DNA of 64,000 bases from Tenebrionibacter intestinalis (GTDB lineage: Bacteria; Pseudomonadota; Gammaproteobacteria; Enterobacterales; Enterobacteriaceae): NCBI RefSeq assembly GCF_016632365.1, contig NZ_JAEPBH010000002.1, forward strand, positions 1-64,000, given 5' to 3'. How positions within the stretch are numbered: the stretch's first letter is position 1; the number at the start of each line of letters is the position of its first letter. Under the pieces are notes generated by a model. It did not search any database. It was not told the origin of the DNA and was given only the letters and a program-made list of their open reading frames with translations. Made by a program: the position numbers and the translations under genes. Below, one piece after another: positions 10,185-21,026 of this stretch.

Positions 10185-10423
10185 TTCAGTTTGTTGAAAA
10201 AGAGGGCGAAACGCGGCTTTGCCCTCCTGGCGTAGATCCGCCGTCAATCAACGCGTTAATTTCCAGAGCGTAACATTCGGGCATTTCTGGTTGTTGCAGA
10301 AGAACAAAAGCGGGTGAAGTTTATGGGGTTTATTCCTGTTCATACGCAGGCCCTGACGGCGGCTCTCACCGCCCTTCGCGCCCGTTTTAACAATTGAGGG
10401 CCGTTCGTTGCCGTAGGGCCGGT
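10185..10423 (+). repeat. Partial repeat copy 2 and remaining djlA-rluA gap
   Basis: Directly after the right arm of the preceding element, the element start motif TTTTCAGTTTGTTGA appears again. It is followed by a different HP1-like hairpin (GAGGGCGAAA..CTTTGCCCTC, about 10203-10226) and an HP2-like palindrome AATCAACGCGTTAATT (10247-10262). The third hairpin and closing motif are not clear, so this is a partial or decayed tandem copy. No gene is seen from here to rluA; the rest (10266-10423) holds only weak inverted repeats. Confidence 0.6.
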
Positions 10424-11080
10424 TTAAAAATCCACAGGCGCTTTAAACGTCATGCTGTTGCCAAACTGCGGATGGGTAATTGTCAGCGTCCAGGCATGCA
10501 GCAGTAAACGCGGCGCCATGCTCAATGCTTGCGGCGTGGCGTAAAACTTATCGCCGAGAATCGGATGCCCCAGCGCCTGCATATGTACGCGTAACTGATG
10601 CGAACGGCCGGTAATGGGCCTGAGCAAAACGCGCGCCGTATTATCCTGCGCGTATTCCAGCACGTCGTACTCGGTCCGGGCCGGTTTACCGGTTTCGTTA
10701 CACACTTTTTGCTTTGGACGGTTTGGCCAGTCGCAAATTAGCGGCAGATCCACTAATCCCTGCGCCTTAGCCGGATGCCCCCATATCCGCGCCAGATACT
10801 GCTTTTTCGGTTCACGTTCGCGAAACTGACGCTTCAACTCGCGTTCCGCCTTTTTGGTCAGCGCCACGGCGATGACGCCGCTGGTGGCCATATCCAGGCG
10901 ATGTACCGATTCGGCCTGAGGGTGATCGCGCTGGATACGCGCCATTACGCTATCTTTGTGTTCCTCAAGCCGGCCAGGCACCGACAGCAGGCCGCTTGGC
11001 TTGTTTACGACCATAATATGGTCATCCTGATACAGGACGACCAGCCACGGTTCCAGCGGCGGATTGTAGTGCTCCAGCAT
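10424..11080 (-). CDS. rluA: Dual-specificity pseudouridine synthase (23S U746, tRNA U32)
   Basis: Makes pseudouridine at position 746 of 23S rRNA and position 32 of several tRNAs. The 218-residue protein (E. coli 219) has the RluA-family catalytic motif HRLDMATSG (about 61-69, catalytic aspartate) and the later GRSHQLRVHM segment. It ends ...MTFKAPVDF as in E. coli. It follows rapA on the same strand with an 11-nt gap, so the two are probably co-transcribed. Confidence 0.97.
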   Translation of the reverse strand: MLEHYNPPLEPWLVVLYQDDHIMVVNKPSGLLSVPGRLEEHKDSVMARIQRDHPQAESVHRLDMATSGVIAVALTKKAERELKRQFREREPKKQYLARIWGHPAKAQGLVDLPLICDWPNRPKQKVCNETGKPARTEYDVLEYAQDNTARVLLRPITGRSHQLRVHMQALGHPILGDKFYATPQALSMAPRLLLHAWTLTITHPQFGNSMTFKAPVDF

Positions 11081-11091
11081 AGCGCCTCCGG

Positions 11092-13998
11092 TTACTGGTG
11101 CGTGACGACGACAGGACGCAGCGCATCCAGACGCCAGCTTGCCTGCTCCAGCGCCTCCAGCACTTGCTGGCGGTTGATTTCAATGGCGCTTAGCTCGTCG
11201 TCGCGAATAGTTGGGTTCACCGCCTTGAGCGCTTCCAGGCGCGTATATTCCGCGCTCAGTTTTTCATCGGCTTCGTTGCGTGCGGCCTGTATCAATGCCT
11301 GCGCGGCGGCCTGAACCTGGCTTTCCGCCTGTTGCAAAAGCGTATGGACATCCTGCTGGATGGCGTTGACCAGTTTGCTGCCGGTATGGCGGTTTACTGC
11401 GCTTAACTGGCGGTTAAAGCTTTCAAATTCCACCTGCGCGGCGAGATTGGCGCCGTTTTTGTCCAGCAGCATGCGCACCGGGGTCGACGGCAGGAAGCGG
11501 TTGAGCTGCAAATATTTCGGCGCTTTGGCCTCCACTACGTAGATCAGCTCAAGCAATAGGGTGCCAACCGGCAGCGCTTTGTTTTTGAGCAGCGATATAG
11601 CGCTGCTGCCGGTATCGCCAGTGAGAATCAGATCCAGCCCGTTGCGGATAAGCGGGTGCTCCCAGGTGACAAACTGCGCGTCTTCGCGCGACAGCGCCAC
11701 CTCGCGGTTGAACGTAATGGTGCAGCCGTCTTCCGGCAGGCCGGGGAAGTCCGGCACCAGCATATGATCCGACGGCGTCAGTACGATCATATGCTCGCCG
11801 CGATCGTCCTGGTTGATGCCGATGATGTCAAACAGGTTCATTGCGAAGCTAACCAGCGCGGTATCATTGTCCTGGGCTGCGATATCTTCCGCTAACTGCT
11901 GTGCTTTTTCACCGCCGTTGGAGTTAATCTCCAGCAGACGATCGCGGCCCTGCTCCAGTTGCGCTTTGAGCGCACCGTGCTTGCTGCGACAGGCGCTAAT
12001 CAGTTCATCAAGGCCTTCAGCGTTTTCCGGGGCGGCCAGATAGCCGGTCAGCGTCTCTTGTACGTCGTCATAAAGGATGCGGCCTGTCGGGCAGGTATGC
12101 TCGAAGGCGTCAAGCGCCTCGTGATACCAGCGCACCAATACTGCCTGAGCGGTTTTTTCCAGAAACGGCACGTGAATCTGAATGTCGCGCGCCTGGCCGA
12201 TTCGGTCAAGACGGCCAATGCGTTGCTCCAGCAGATCCGGATTTAGCGGCAGATCGAACATGATAAGATGGCTGGCGAACTGAAAGTTGCGGCCTTCGGA
12301 TCCAATTTCCGAGCACAACAGCACCTGGGCGCCGGCGTCTTCTTCAGCAAACCAGGCCGCAGCGCGGTCGCGTTCGATAATCGACATCCCCTCATGGAAA
12401 ACCGCGGCGCGAATGCCTTCACGCTCGCGCAGCACCTGTTCGAGCTGAAGCGCGGTATCGGCGCGTGCGCAGATGACCAACACTTTCTGAGAGCGGTGGC
12501 TGGTTAGCCAGCCCATCAGCCATTCCACGCGTGGGTCGAAGTTCCACCATGTGCCTGTATCGCCTTCAAATTCCTGATAAATCTTTTCCGGATAGAGCAT
12601 ATCGCGGGCGCGCTCTTGTGCCGTTTTGCGCGCGCCCATAATGCCGGATACCTTGATAGCGGTCTGATACTGGGCAGGCAGCGGCAGGCGGATGGTGTGT
12701 AGTTCGCGCCGTGGGAAGCCTTTTACGCCATTACGGGTATTGCGAAACAGCACGCGGCTGGTGCCGTGGCGGTCCAGCAGCATTGATACCAGCTCCTGAC
12801 GTGCGTCCTCGCTGCCCTCCCGGTCGCTGTTGGCCGTTTGCAGGAGCGGTTCGATATCCTGCTCGCCAATCAGGTCGCTTAATGTGTTGAGTTCATCGTT
12901 GCTCAGATGCTTGCCTGCCAGCAGCAGCGCCACTGCATCGGCCACCGGGCGGTAGTGTTTCTGCTCCTGCACAAACTGGCTGAAGTTGTGAAAACGGTTC
13001 GGGTCGAGCAGACGCAGGCGCGCAAAGTGGCTCTCCATCCCCAGTTGCTCCGGCGTGGCGGTAAGCAGCAATACGCCCGGCGTTTGGCTGGCGATATGTT
13101 CTATTACCTGGTATTCGCGGCCAGGCGCGTCTTCGCTCCAGGCAAGGTGATGCGCTTCGTCTACCACCAGCAGATCCCATTGCGCATCGCTCAGGTGCTC
13201 CAGGCGCTGCTTGCTGCGGCGTACGAAGTCGAGCGAGCAAATGACCAGTTGCTCGGTATCGAACGGGTTGTCCGATTCGTGTTGGGCTTCGGCGTAGCGT
13301 TCGTCGTCAAACAGTGAAAAGCGTAAATTGAAGCGACGCAGCATTTCCACCAGCCACTGATGTTGCAGAGTTTCCGGCACCACAATCAGTACGCGTTCAG
13401 CGGCGCCGCAGAGCAATTGCTGGTGGATAATCATCCCGGCTTCAATGGTTTTTCCAAGGCCCACTTCATCGGCCAGCAGCACGCGCGGCGCGTGGCGACG
13501 GCCTACGTCGCGGGCGATGTGCAACTGGTGAGGAATGAGGCTGGTGCGCATACCGCGCAGGCCGCTCCACGGCTGGCGATACTGCTCGCTTTGGTATTTA
13601 CGCGCGCGATAGCGCAGGGCAAACCGATCCATGCGGTCAAGCTGGCCGGCGAACAGACGATCCTGAGGTTTGCTGAAGACCAGCTTGCTGTCGAGCAACA
13701 CTTCGCGTAGCTGTACGCCTGTTTCCTGCGTATCTTCGCGGGCGCCGGTATATATCAACAGGCCGTTTTGCTCCTGAACGTCTTCCACCTTCATTTGCCA
13801 GCCTTCATGGCTGGTGATGATATCGCCGGGATTGAACATCACGCGAGTGATGGGGGCGTCGTTTCTGGCGTAAAGGCGGTTCTCGCCAATGGCGGGAAAG
13901 AGCAGCGTTACCGTGCGGGCATCCATCGCTACCACGGTACCGAGTCCGAGTTCACTTTCCGTATCGCTGATCCAGCGCTGTCCTGGCGTAAATGGCAT
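11092..13998 (-). CDS. rapA: RNA polymerase-associated SWI/SNF ATPase
   Basis: Swi2/Snf2-type ATPase that binds core RNA polymerase and helps recycle it after termination. The 968 residues equal the E. coli length. Two N-terminal Tudor-like domains (about 1-110) precede the helicase core, with motif [15 protein letters not shown] (about 177-190), motif II DEAHHL (about 280) and motif [13 protein letters not shown] (about 590). A long C-terminal region follows. The gene precedes rluA. The 200 nt between it and polB show no gene. Confidence 0.98.
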   Translation of the reverse strand: MPFTPGQRWISDTESELGLGTVVAMDARTVTLLFPAIGENRLYARNDAPITRVMFNPGDIITSHEGWQMKVEDVQEQNGLLIYTGAREDTQETGVQLREVLLDSKLVFSKPQDRLFAGQLDRMDRFALRYRARKYQSEQYRQPWSGLRGMRTSLIPHQLHIARDVGRRHAPRVLLADEVGLGKTIEAGMIIHQQLLCGAAERVLIVVPETLQHQWLVEMLRRFNLRFSLFDDERYAEAQHESDNPFDTEQLVICSLDFVRRSKQRLEHLSDAQWDLLVVDEAHHLAWSEDAPGREYQVIEHIASQTPGVLLLTATPEQLGMESHFARLRLLDPNRFHNFSQFVQEQKHYRPVADAVALLLAGKHLSNDELNTLSDLIGEQDIEPLLQTANSDREGSEDARQELVSMLLDRHGTSRVLFRNTRNGVKGFPRRELHTIRLPLPAQYQTAIKVSGIMGARKTAQERARDMLYPEKIYQEFEGDTGTWWNFDPRVEWLMGWLTSHRSQKVLVICARADTALQLEQVLREREGIRAAVFHEGMSIIERDRAAAWFAEEDAGAQVLLCSEIGSEGRNFQFASHLIMFDLPLNPDLLEQRIGRLDRIGQARDIQIHVPFLEKTAQAVLVRWYHEALDAFEHTCPTGRILYDDVQETLTGYLAAPENAEGLDELISACRSKHGALKAQLEQGRDRLLEINSNGGEKAQQLAEDIAAQDNDTALVSFAMNLFDIIGINQDDRGEHMIVLTPSDHMLVPDFPGLPEDGCTITFNREVALSREDAQFVTWEHPLIRNGLDLILTGDTGSSAISLLKNKALPVGTLLLELIYVVEAKAPKYLQLNRFLPSTPVRMLLDKNGANLAAQVEFESFNRQLSAVNRHTGSKLVNAIQQDVHTLLQQAESQVQAAAQALIQAARNEADEKLSAEYTRLEALKAVNPTIRDDELSAIEINRQQVLEALEQASWRLDALRPVVVTHQ

Positions 13999-14198
13999 AT
14001 CTTTAGACTCTGTATTCTCTGATTTTGCAGGCTATTTCACAGCTTAGTCCGCCAGATTGCGGCCGGGCGCTGCCTGTGTCGCGCGAGTTATTTGGGGGTA
14101 TAGCGCGCCCTGCGCGAATAGCGCCGCGGGCGAGTAATTTTGGGTTCGGTAAAACGGAAGGGCGATATGGTACTGGAAGGCGGCGTGTTCGTCACCTG

Positions 14199-16559
14199 TC
14201 AAAATAACCCCAGTTGCCCCGTTATTAGCGTAGCAAAATCTCCGCCGACGAAAGGCAGAATACCTTCGGCTATGGGTTCGAGCTGGCGCGTCAGATAATG
14301 TTCATAGTCAATGGGCGAACGCAGATAATCGAGCGGCTCTGGCCCGGCGATGGTCCAGATATAGCGAATTACGCCGCGATTTTGGTAGCGAAGAGGGCGC
14401 CCCAGACGCTGGTTTTCTTCATCAGCAAGGCGGGCTGCGCGCACGTGCGGCGGCACGTTGCGCTGATATTCCGCCAGCGGGCGGCGTAGCTGCTTACGAT
14501 AGACCAGCCGATCGTCCATCTCGCCCGCCATCAGGCTTGCTACCGTTTCACGAACATACTCTTCCCACGGTTCGTTGCGAAAAATACGTTGGTAAAGCGC
14601 CTGCTGAAACTGCTGGGCCAGCGGCGTCCAGTCGGTGCGCACTGTCTCCAGGCCTTTAAATACCATGCGTTCGTCGCCCCCGTTGCGGATCAGACCCGCG
14701 TAGCGCTTTTTGCTGCCGGTTTCCGCGCCGCGAATAGTCGGCATCAGAAAGCGGCAGAAGTGAGTTTCATACTCCAGCTCCAGCGCGCTGTCGAGATCCC
14801 ATTGCGCGCGCAGGCGTTCGCGCCACCACTGGTTGACGTGCGTTGTCAGGCGCTTGCCGATGGCGTCGGCGCTCTGTTCATCGTGCGCCTTTTTTAGCCA
14901 GACGAATATGGAGTCGGTGTCGCCGTAAATCACCTCATAGCCTTCGGCTTCAATGAGTTCGCGGGTCTGACGCATAATGGCGTGGCCGCGTAGGGTGATT
15001 GACGAGGCGAGACGAGGATCGAAAAAGCGGCAGGCGCTGGTGCCCAGCACGCCGTAAAAGGCATTCATGATTATCTTCAGCGCCTGCGACAGCGGCGTGT
15101 TGTTATGGCGCTTTGCCGCCTCGCGCGCTTGCCAGATATCGGTGACGATGGCGGGCAGACAGTGCTTTTTACGCGAGAACCAGGCGTCGAGAAACCCCGG
15201 CACGCTGTGGGCCGTATCCGGCTTCGCCATACCTTCCACCAGCCCGACCGGGTCAATCAGAAAGGTGCGGATAATGGAGGGATAGAGGCTTTTATAGTCA
15301 AACACCAATACTGAGTCATACAGGCCGGGCGTTGAGTCCATAACGTAGCCGCCCGGGCTGGGCTGCGGCGCAACTGTGCCTGGATTAGGCGCAACGTAGC
15401 CGCTGCGGTGCATGCGTGGAAAGTAAAGGTGGCTGAAAGCGGCCACGGAGCCGCCGTGGCGATCCACGGGCAGGCCGTTGACCGTCGCGCGCTCCAGCAA
15501 AAACGGCATAATGCCTGTTTTGTGGAAAATGCGTGTGACCAGTTCGCAATCCTTGAGGTTGTAGCGCGCAAGCGCCGGTTTGTCTTCAGTGAAGCGACGT
15601 TCTATTTCTTCCATGCGGTGCCAGGGATCGTCGATAGCTTTGCCTTCGCTAAGCAGCGCCTGTGCTACCGATTCCAGCGAAAATGAGGGAAATGTCCAGA
15701 AGGCGGATTTCAGCGCCTCAATGCCGTCAATAATTAGCCTTCCGCTGGCCTGTGCGAAAAATATGCCAGGCCTGAAGCCGTGTTCACGCCACTCGACGCT
15801 CGCGCCTTCGCGCCCGAGGCGCAGCGGGATGCCGTAACGGTCGGCATGTTTTTGTAAAACGCGCAGGTCGAACTGCACCACGTTCCAGCCAATAAGCACA
15901 TCGGGATCGTGACGGGCGAACCAGTCATTGAGTTTTTCCAGAAGCTGCGGGCGGCGGGCGACGTATTCAAGTTGAAAATCCACGCGGCGCGATGTTGGCG
16001 TTTGCGGCCCCAGCATGTAGACCGTGCGTTGACCACAGCCTTCGATTCCGATGCAATACAGCTCGCCGTGGCGGCTGGTTTCAATATCCAGCGACGCCCA
16101 CGTCAGCGCCGGGCGGTACGTCGGCGCCGGCTTCATTCGCGCGTTGACCAGCGCGTTGCCGCGCACTTCGCCTTGTACCAGTACCGGCGCGTTGATAAAA
16201 CGCTCCATCAGATAACGCTCCGGCGGGCGGATATCTGCTTCGTATACCGTGACGCCGCCGTCGCGCAGTTTTTTCTCAATACGCATAAGCGAACGGTGCT
16301 GGCGGGTGTACAGGCCGCACACCGGCTGGCCTTCGAAATTAGCCAGCGCAAGCGGCATAAGGCGCCAGTCGCCTTCGTCGGCCAGCAGCCTGCGGGCCTG
16401 CGCCTGCTGCGCTTCGGGAATAAACGCCACCGATTCCTGCGCCGGCAATATGACGCGCAGCGGGCCTGCGTCTGTTGCCAGCCAGAATTCCACTTCGGTA
16501 CCCTGCGGGGTATCCCGCCAGTGTCGGGTGAGTAAAAAGCCCTGCCGTGATTCTGTCAC
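14199..16559 (-). CDS. polB: DNA polymerase II (family B)
   Basis: SOS-inducible family B polymerase with 3'-5' exonuclease activity, used in replication restart and translesion synthesis. The 786 residues (E. coli 783) show exonuclease motif I DIETS (158-162), exonuclease motif II in [10 protein letters not shown], polymerase motif [10 protein letters not shown] (about 420), motif B with KIIMNAFYG and motif C YGDTDS (about 547). A LexA box lies about 60 nt upstream, so SOS control is expected as in E. coli (dinA). Its upstream neighbour on the same strand is cho, another SOS gene, where E. coli has araD. Confidence 0.98.
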   Translation of the reverse strand: MTESRQGFLLTRHWRDTPQGTEVEFWLATDAGPLRVILPAQESVAFIPEAQQAQARRLLADEGDWRLMPLALANFEGQPVCGLYTRQHRSLMRIEKKLRDGGVTVYEADIRPPERYLMERFINAPVLVQGEVRGNALVNARMKPAPTYRPALTWASLDIETSRHGELYCIGIEGCGQRTVYMLGPQTPTSRRVDFQLEYVARRPQLLEKLNDWFARHDPDVLIGWNVVQFDLRVLQKHADRYGIPLRLGREGASVEWREHGFRPGIFFAQASGRLIIDGIEALKSAFWTFPSFSLESVAQALLSEGKAIDDPWHRMEEIERRFTEDKPALARYNLKDCELVTRIFHKTGIMPFLLERATVNGLPVDRHGGSVAAFSHLYFPRMHRSGYVAPNPGTVAPQPSPGGYVMDSTPGLYDSVLVFDYKSLYPSIIRTFLIDPVGLVEGMAKPDTAHSVPGFLDAWFSRKKHCLPAIVTDIWQAREAAKRHNNTPLSQALKIIMNAFYGVLGTSACRFFDPRLASSITLRGHAIMRQTRELIEAEGYEVIYGDTDSIFVWLKKAHDEQSADAIGKRLTTHVNQWWRERLRAQWDLDSALELEYETHFCRFLMPTIRGAETGSKKRYAGLIRNGGDERMVFKGLETVRTDWTPLAQQFQQALYQRIFRNEPWEEYVRETVASLMAGEMDDRLVYRKQLRRPLAEYQRNVPPHVRAARLADEENQRLGRPLRYQNRGVIRYIWTIAGPEPLDYLRSPIDYEHYLTRQLEPIAEGILPFVGGDFATLITGQLGLF

Positions 16560-16617
16560 GCCCTGTTCCCGCCTTATAAAAGCCAGCGTTAAGTATAACG
16601 GTATTCTCTGGTGAACG

Positions 16618-16633
16618 CTGAGGATTTATACAG
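16618..16633 (-). promoter_or_regulatory. LexA box of polB
   Basis: CTGAGGATTTATACAG fits the CTG-N10-CAG rule exactly. Read on the polB strand it is CTGTATAAATCCTCAG, very like the E. coli polB box as I recall it. It lies 59 nt upstream of the polB start, between polB and the end of cho, where repression of a polB promoter is expected. A TATACT hexamer at 16592-16597 (minus strand) is a candidate -10. Confidence 0.85.
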
Positions 16634-16644
16634 TGACAGGCGCG

Positions 16645-17514
16645 TTAGCCGGGCCTGAGCGGGATAACCGGGTAATGCCCTGAAATCACCGGGCGACAAA
16701 GAATTTTATAGCCGTCCTGGTCGAAGCCCGGCGGCGCGCGGCGTAGTGCGGCCGCCTGCTCCAGTGAATCCACCGATCCAAGGTAAAACCAGTGATCTAT
16801 GATGTGTATCTGCGTAGCATGCGGCCCTTCCTCCACCAGCCCGACGGCCCCTTTCCACGGCCAGCAGATAATGCGAACGTGTTCCAGCGCGTCCATCAGC
16901 CGCGCGTGGTGCGCCTGTAGGCTTTCTTTGCCGCAGCAGGCGCCGGCGCAACGGCCAAGGGCCGAGCGGAAGCAGCCGCGTCCGGCGCTGAGTTTTTCCA
17001 GCCCAAGCAGGCCATGGCACAGGCTGTGTTCATCGGCGATGCGCTTAAGCGTTTCCAGCGCCGCGTGGCGGCTGCTGTAAAGGCCGAACAGATCGGGCGT
17101 TGCGGAGAAATTAAGATCGCGGGCATACACGACCTGCGGCCGCGCGTCGTTAACCCGCAGCGAACAAAGCTGACGGTTTTTGCGCAGGCGTTTATTGAAC
17201 AGCGGCTGTCGGGTTTTGATAAGCTGCGCTTCAAGCAGCAGCGCGCCCAGTTCGCCGGCGGTGGGGATCCACTCAATACGCTGCGCCTGGCGCAGCATTT
17301 TCGCTTCGGCGGGCGTGCGCAGATGTGACATCACGCGTGAGCGCAGATTAACGCTTTTACCAATGTAAAGCGGCAGCGTTTCGCTCTCACCGTGAAAGAT
17401 ATAAACACCGGGACGGGCGGGTAAATCCACTAGCCACGGGCGCAGATGTTCGGGGTACTGATAGATGCTGGCCGGATCGCTATCCGGCCCGTAAGGGCGT
17501 AGGGCTCTGACCAA
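16645..17514 (-). CDS. cho: UvrC-homologous excinuclease Cho
   Basis: SOS-inducible endonuclease that makes the 3' incision in nucleotide excision repair on bulky lesions, acting with UvrAB as an alternative to UvrC. It resembles the N-terminal half of UvrC: a GIY-YIG domain (GVYIFHGES...LPLYIGKSVNLRSRV, about 35-65) followed by a cysteine-rich segment (CFRSALGRCAGACCGKES). I set the start at TTG 17514: AGGAGG sits 6 nt upstream, the alignment to E. coli Cho begins here (VRAL versus VRRL), and the first upstream ATG (17541) lies inside the LexA box. Length is then 289 aa, against about 295. The ATG remains the alternative start. Confidence 0.93.
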   Translation of the reverse strand: MVRALRPYGPDSDPASIYQYPEHLRPWLVDLPARPGVYIFHGESETLPLYIGKSVNLRSRVMSHLRTPAEAKMLRQAQRIEWIPTAGELGALLLEAQLIKTRQPLFNKRLRKNRQLCSLRVNDARPQVVYARDLNFSATPDLFGLYSSRHAALETLKRIADEHSLCHGLLGLEKLSAGRGCFRSALGRCAGACCGKESLQAHHARLMDALEHVRIICWPWKGAVGLVEEGPHATQIHIIDHWFYLGSVDSLEQAAALRRAPPGFDQDGYKILCRPVISGHYPVIPLRPG

Positions 17515-17529
17515 TCTGGCCTCCTGATG

Positions 17530-17545
17530 CTGGTTATGCATACAG
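17530..17545 (-). promoter_or_regulatory. LexA box of cho
   Basis: CTGGTTATGCATACAG is a perfect CTG-N10-CAG operator centred 24 nt upstream of the TTG start of cho. Together with the cho function this predicts LexA repression and DNA-damage induction. It also argues against the ATG at 17541 as the translation start, since that codon lies within the operator. Confidence 0.9.
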
Positions 17546-17731
17546 CATAACAGCCAGATAGATTATTTTCTATACGCGAATGCCTGCATCCGGAGTAATG
17601 CCGTCGCGCCGCCGGCGTGAATACGCTACCTGAAGTCTTTTTACGCCGCAGACAAAGATAAACATGGATTAGGTTGACGTTCGTCGGGCCAGCCATGAGA
17701 ATCCTCCCACTGGCCCTGTCGTGGAGGACCT

Positions 17732-18499
17732 ATGCAAGCTTTTATTGAACATTTTATTACTCAGTCCACCACCTATGCGCTGATTGCCGTATGGCTGGTG
17801 GCCTTTCTCGAATCGCTGGCGCTGGTGGGGTTGTTGATGCCCGGCACAGTGTTTATGGCGGCGCTGGGCGCGCTCATCGGCAGTGGTCAGGTGGGGTTGT
17901 ACCAGGCCTGGCTGGTAGGCTCTCTCGGCTGTCTGGTCGCAGACTGGATCTCCTTCTGGCTTGGCTGGCGTTTTAAAGGACCGCTGCATAAGTGGTCTTT
18001 TCTGAAAAAGCAGAAAGCATGGCTGGACAAAACCGAGTACGCGCTGCACCGGCACAGCATGTTCACTATTCTGGTTGGGCGGTTTATCGGCCCAACGCGC
18101 CCGCTGGTGCCGATGGTGGCCGGTATGCTGGATCTGCCGGCGCGTAAATTTATTGTACCGAATATTATTGGTTGCCTGTTATGGCCGCTGTTTTATTTTC
18201 TGCCCGGCATTCTGGCCGGCGCCGCTGTCGATATTCCCGCCGGCGATAACAGCCGCGGTTTTATCTGGCTGTTGGTGGCCACGGCGCTGCTGCTGTGGAT
18301 CGGCGGCTGGCTGTGCTGGCGCTGGCGGCGCAGCGGGAAAAACCGCGACTGGCTGACGCACTGGCTGCCCCACGCGCGGCTGCGCTGGCTTGCGCCGCTG
18401 ACGAGCGTAATTGCCGTGACGGCGCTGGTCGTAACCTTATGTCACCCACTCATGCCGGTTTATGCAAACATTTTGTGGAAGGTGTTTGGCGGCGCATAG
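17732..18499 (+). CDS. yabI: DedA-family inner-membrane protein YabI
   Basis: Polytopic inner-membrane protein of the DedA/SNARE-associated family. Members act in lipid-carrier or phospholipid handling and envelope integrity; the exact substrate of YabI is not known to me. The 255 residues (E. coli 254) contain the DedA signatures FLESLALVGLLMPGT (about 24-38) and GRFIGPTRPLVPMVAGM (about 111-127), plus GCLLWPLFYFLPG and several hydrophobic helices. A strong Shine-Dalgarno GGAGG lies 5 nt before the ATG. It converges with thiQ across a repeat element. Confidence 0.96.
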   Translation: MQAFIEHFITQSTTYALIAVWLVAFLESLALVGLLMPGTVFMAALGALIGSGQVGLYQAWLVGSLGCLVADWISFWLGWRFKGPLHKWSFLKKQKAWLDKTEYALHRHSMFTILVGRFIGPTRPLVPMVAGMLDLPARKFIVPNIIGCLLWPLFYFLPGILAGAAVDIPAGDNSRGFIWLLVATALLLWIGGWLCWRWRRSGKNRDWLTHWLPHARLRWLAPLTSVIAVTALVVTLCHPLMPVYANILWKVFGGA

Positions 18500-18558
18500 C
18501 CGTGAGCCAAACGCTAATACCGCTCAGCGGCGCGCTGAGCGGTATCTTCGCATTAGGG

Positions 18559-18737
18559 AAAAGGCGCTAAGCGCCTTTTCAGGTTTTTGACAAAGAAGGA
18601 AAAAACGGGGTTTTTCCTTCTTTGTGGTAAGCAGGCGAAAATCAATGTTTTGATTTCCCTTATTTTTTTATTGTGTTTCATCCATCCAGTCTGCGACAGG
18701 ATGGGGTTTGTCAGCAGTCTCAAAAGGCGCTTAGCGC
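18559..18737 (+). repeat. Intergenic hairpin-rich repeat, copy 3, with inverted arms
   Basis: Left arm AAAAGGCGC-taa-GCGCCTTTT (18559-18579); right arm AAAAGGCGC-tta-GCGC (18722-18737), whose last bases overlap the thiQ stop codon. Between them HP1 (18591-18624) is identical to HP1 of the djlA copy, HP2 (18637-18655) carries AATCAA-tgtt-TTGATT, and HP3 is CCATCC (18682-18687) with GGATGG (18699-18704). TGACAAA (18588-18594) and TTTGTCA (18707-18713) are terminal inverted repeats, followed by the shared motif GCAGTCT. The arms match each other but differ from those of other copies. The element separates convergent yabI and thiQ and may terminate both. Confidence 0.85.
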
Positions 18738-19432
18738 GGGCGAATTCCCAGCAGCGATGACGCGTCGGCCTCGCCGCTTAACAGCGTTTGCGTTTCACCG
18801 TCCCAGGCGATGCGCCCGTCCACTATCACTACGCTACGCGGTGCGATTTTTATCGCGTCTTCTGTGCTGTGCGAAACCATTAACAGCGTTAGCTGCCGTA
18901 ATGAGCAGATCTCATCAAGCAGCGCAAGCATCTCCTGGCGTAGCGCCGGATCGAGGGCGGAGAAAGGTTCATCGAGCAAAAGCAACGGCTGCTGACGAAT
19001 CAGGCAGCGCGCCAGCGCCGCGCGCTGACGCTGGCCGCCGGACAGTTCGCCGGGCAGCCTGTCCAGCAGCCCGTCAATTGCCATTTGCCCGGCGATAGCC
19101 TCTATCTCGTCGCGCTGGGCCTGGTTGAGCCGCAGTCCTGGATTTAGCCCCAGCCCGATATTCTGGCGCACGCTAAGGTGGGCGAAAAGATTGTTTTCCT
19201 GAAACAGCATCGATACCGGACGCGCGGCAGGCGGTGTATGGGTGTGATCCGCACCGTTAAGCAGGAGGGTGCCGCTGCCGGGCTGAAGGAAGCCTGCAAT
19301 CAGGCTAAGCAGCGTGCTTTTGCCAGCTCCGCTTGGGCCGAGAATGGCCAGCCGCTCGCCGCGTGCGGCCTGTAGGCTAAAGCGCATAGGCAGGTTCTGG
19401 TAAAGCCAGGTGATATCAGTCAGCGTCAACAT
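18731..19432 (-). CDS. thiQ: Thiamine ABC transporter, ATP-binding subunit
   Basis: ATPase of the ThiBPQ importer for thiamine, thiamine phosphate and TPP. The 233-residue protein has Walker [10 protein letters not shown] (about 33-41), ABC signature LSGGQRQR (about 130), Walker [10 protein letters not shown] and the H-loop histidine in MVSHSTED. It overlaps the end of thiP by 17 nt and is the last gene of thiBPQ. Its stop codon lies in the right arm of the adjacent repeat element, so the C-terminal end may have been shaped by that insertion. Confidence 0.97.
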   Translation of the reverse strand: MLTLTDITWLYQNLPMRFSLQAARGERLAILGPSGAGKSTLLSLIAGFLQPGSGTLLLNGADHTHTPPAARPVSMLFQENNLFAHLSVRQNIGLGLNPGLRLNQAQRDEIEAIAGQMAIDGLLDRLPGELSGGQRQRAALARCLIRQQPLLLLDEPFSALDPALRQEMLALLDEICSLRQLTLLMVSHSTEDAIKIAPRSVVIVDGRIAWDGETQTLLSGEADASSLLGIRPR

Positions 19433-21026
19433 GGCGTCCGGGAAGTTTCTCCATTACGGTAAAGAGCATAAAGCACAGCAGCAAAAGCAGCAGCGCGGTG
19501 GCGGCGCCGTCGGCGCTGCGGTAAGCGCCGGTTTGTTGGTAAAGCAGAAACGGCAGGGTGCGAAAGTTTTCGCTGCCAAACAGCGCGACGACGCCAAAAT
19601 CGCCAATCGACAGTACGCAGGCAAACGCCAGCGCCTGAGCAAGCGGGCGGCGTAGGGCGCGTAGTTCCACCAGCCGCAGGCGATTAATGCCGCGGATATT
19701 CAGCGACTGGCATAGCGGGGCGTAGCGCGCGGCCAGATCGCGCATGGGATTTTCCAGCACCTTAAGCGCATACGGTATGGCCATCAGCGCGTTAGTGAAA
19801 ATAACGATGCCGTCCGCTGACTGCGGCAGACCCACGCTATTGTTCAGCAACAGGAAGAAGCCGGTCGCCAGCACGATCCCCGGCATGGCGAGAATCAGCA
19901 TACCGCTCATTTCCAGCGCCTGCCCGGCCAGCGCGCGCTGGCGCAGCCGCAGTTCGCGTGAACTCCACAAAAGCATCACCGTCAGCGTAACGCACAGCAG
20001 CCCGGCGGCAATGGCTATGCGTAACGAGGTCCAGGCCGCCTGCCACAGCGCGGGGTTGCGCAACTGGCCCAGCAGGGCGTTGCCGATGCCGTCCACAATA
20101 ACCGCCAGCAGCGGCGGCACTATCAGCAGCAACAGCAGCGTAATAAGTAGCGCATCGCACAGGCGGCTGATGCGGCTGTCCTGCGGATCGCGCCAGCCGT
20201 GGGATAGGGCGGCGACCGGGGCCAGCGCTTTGCTCAGGCGCTGGCTCAGTAGCACCAGCCCGAGGCAGCAGATTATCTGGATAATTGCCAGTAGCGCGGC
20301 GCGGGCAGGATCGTAGTCGTAGCTCAGGGCCTGCCAGATGGCAAGTTCAATGGTGGTGGCGCGCGGACCGCCGCCAAGCGACAGCACGGTGGCGAAGCTT
20401 GCAAAGCAGAGCATAAATATCAGTGCGACGGTGGGGAAGAACTGGCGTCTTAGCCAGGGCCACTCTACCAGCCGGAAGAAGTCGAAGCCGCGTAACCCCA
20501 GTTGCGCGGCGAGCTGGCGCTGCTGCGCGGGAATGCTTTCCAGCGCCTGGAGCAGCAGGCGGGTCGCCATCGGCAGGTTGAAAAACAGATGCGCCAGCAA
20601 AATGCCCTGGAGGCCATAAGGGGAGAATCCCCACGGGATACCCGCCAGCGCTGAGAGCTGCGCCAGCCAGCCCTGGCGGCCGTAAACTGTCAGTATGCCG
20701 AATACGGCTACCAGCACCGGCAACACCAGCGTCATGGCGCACAGGCGCAGCAGCAGCGTACGACCGGGGAAGCGACGGCGATACAGCGCTCGCGCCAGCC
20801 AGACGGCGGGCAGCGCTGACAGTAGCGCAGAAAGTAGCGCCTGCCAGAAAGAGAAACGCACCACGTGCCAGAGGTAGCTGTCGCGCCACAGGTCGGTAAC
20901 GCGTGCGGCAGGGGCGTTTGCCCACAGCGCCAGCATGGCCGCCAGGGCGGTGCCCAGCACCAGCGCGGCGGCGAAAAGCCCCGGCAACAGCCAGCCGGGA
21001 ATTAGCGGCTGACGGCGTTCAGCCAT
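19416..21026 (-). CDS. thiP: Thiamine ABC transporter, permease subunit
   Basis: Inner-membrane permease of the ThiBPQ importer. The 536 residues equal the E. coli length. The sequence is a fused double permease: about twelve hydrophobic segments with two EAA-type loops, near [19 protein letters not shown] (about 190-210) and near [20 protein letters not shown] (about 440-460), which contact the ATPase. It overlaps thiB by 25 nt and thiQ by 17 nt, consistent with one coupled transcript under the TPP riboswitch. Confidence 0.97.
   Translation of the reverse strand: MAERRQPLIPGWLLPGLFAAALVLGTALAAMLALWANAPAARVTDLWRDSYLWHVVRFSFWQALLSALLSALPAVWLARALYRRRFPGRTLLLRLCAMTLVLPVLVAVFGILTVYGRQGWLAQLSALAGIPWGFSPYGLQGILLAHLFFNLPMATRLLLQALESIPAQQRQLAAQLGLRGFDFFRLVEWPWLRRQFFPTVALIFMLCFASFATVLSLGGGPRATTIELAIWQALSYDYDPARAALLAIIQIICCLGLVLLSQRLSKALAPVAALSHGWRDPQDSRISRLCDALLITLLLLLIVPPLLAVIVDGIGNALLGQLRNPALWQAAWTSLRIAIAAGLLCVTLTVMLLWSSRELRLRQRALAGQALEMSGMLILAMPGIVLATGFFLLLNNSVGLPQSADGIVIFTNALMAIPYALKVLENPMRDLAARYAPLCQSLNIRGINRLRLVELRALRRPLAQALAFACVLSIGDFGVVALFGSENFRTLPFLLYQQTGAYRSADGAATALLLLLLCFMLFTVMEKLPGRHVDAD

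Noticed and set aside
10010-10273. An 87-codon frame after djlA
   Set aside because: It lies entirely across two hairpin-rich repeat elements and has no protein features.
16571-16586. GCCTTATAAAAGCCAG close to the polB start as LexA box
   Set aside because: One half-site is wrong (GCC instead of CTG), while a perfect box lies at 16618-16633.
17546-17731. Possible remnants of araBAD or araC between cho and yabI
   Set aside because: The 186 nt show no arabinose-gene similarity that I can recognise; absence here does not mean absence from the genome.
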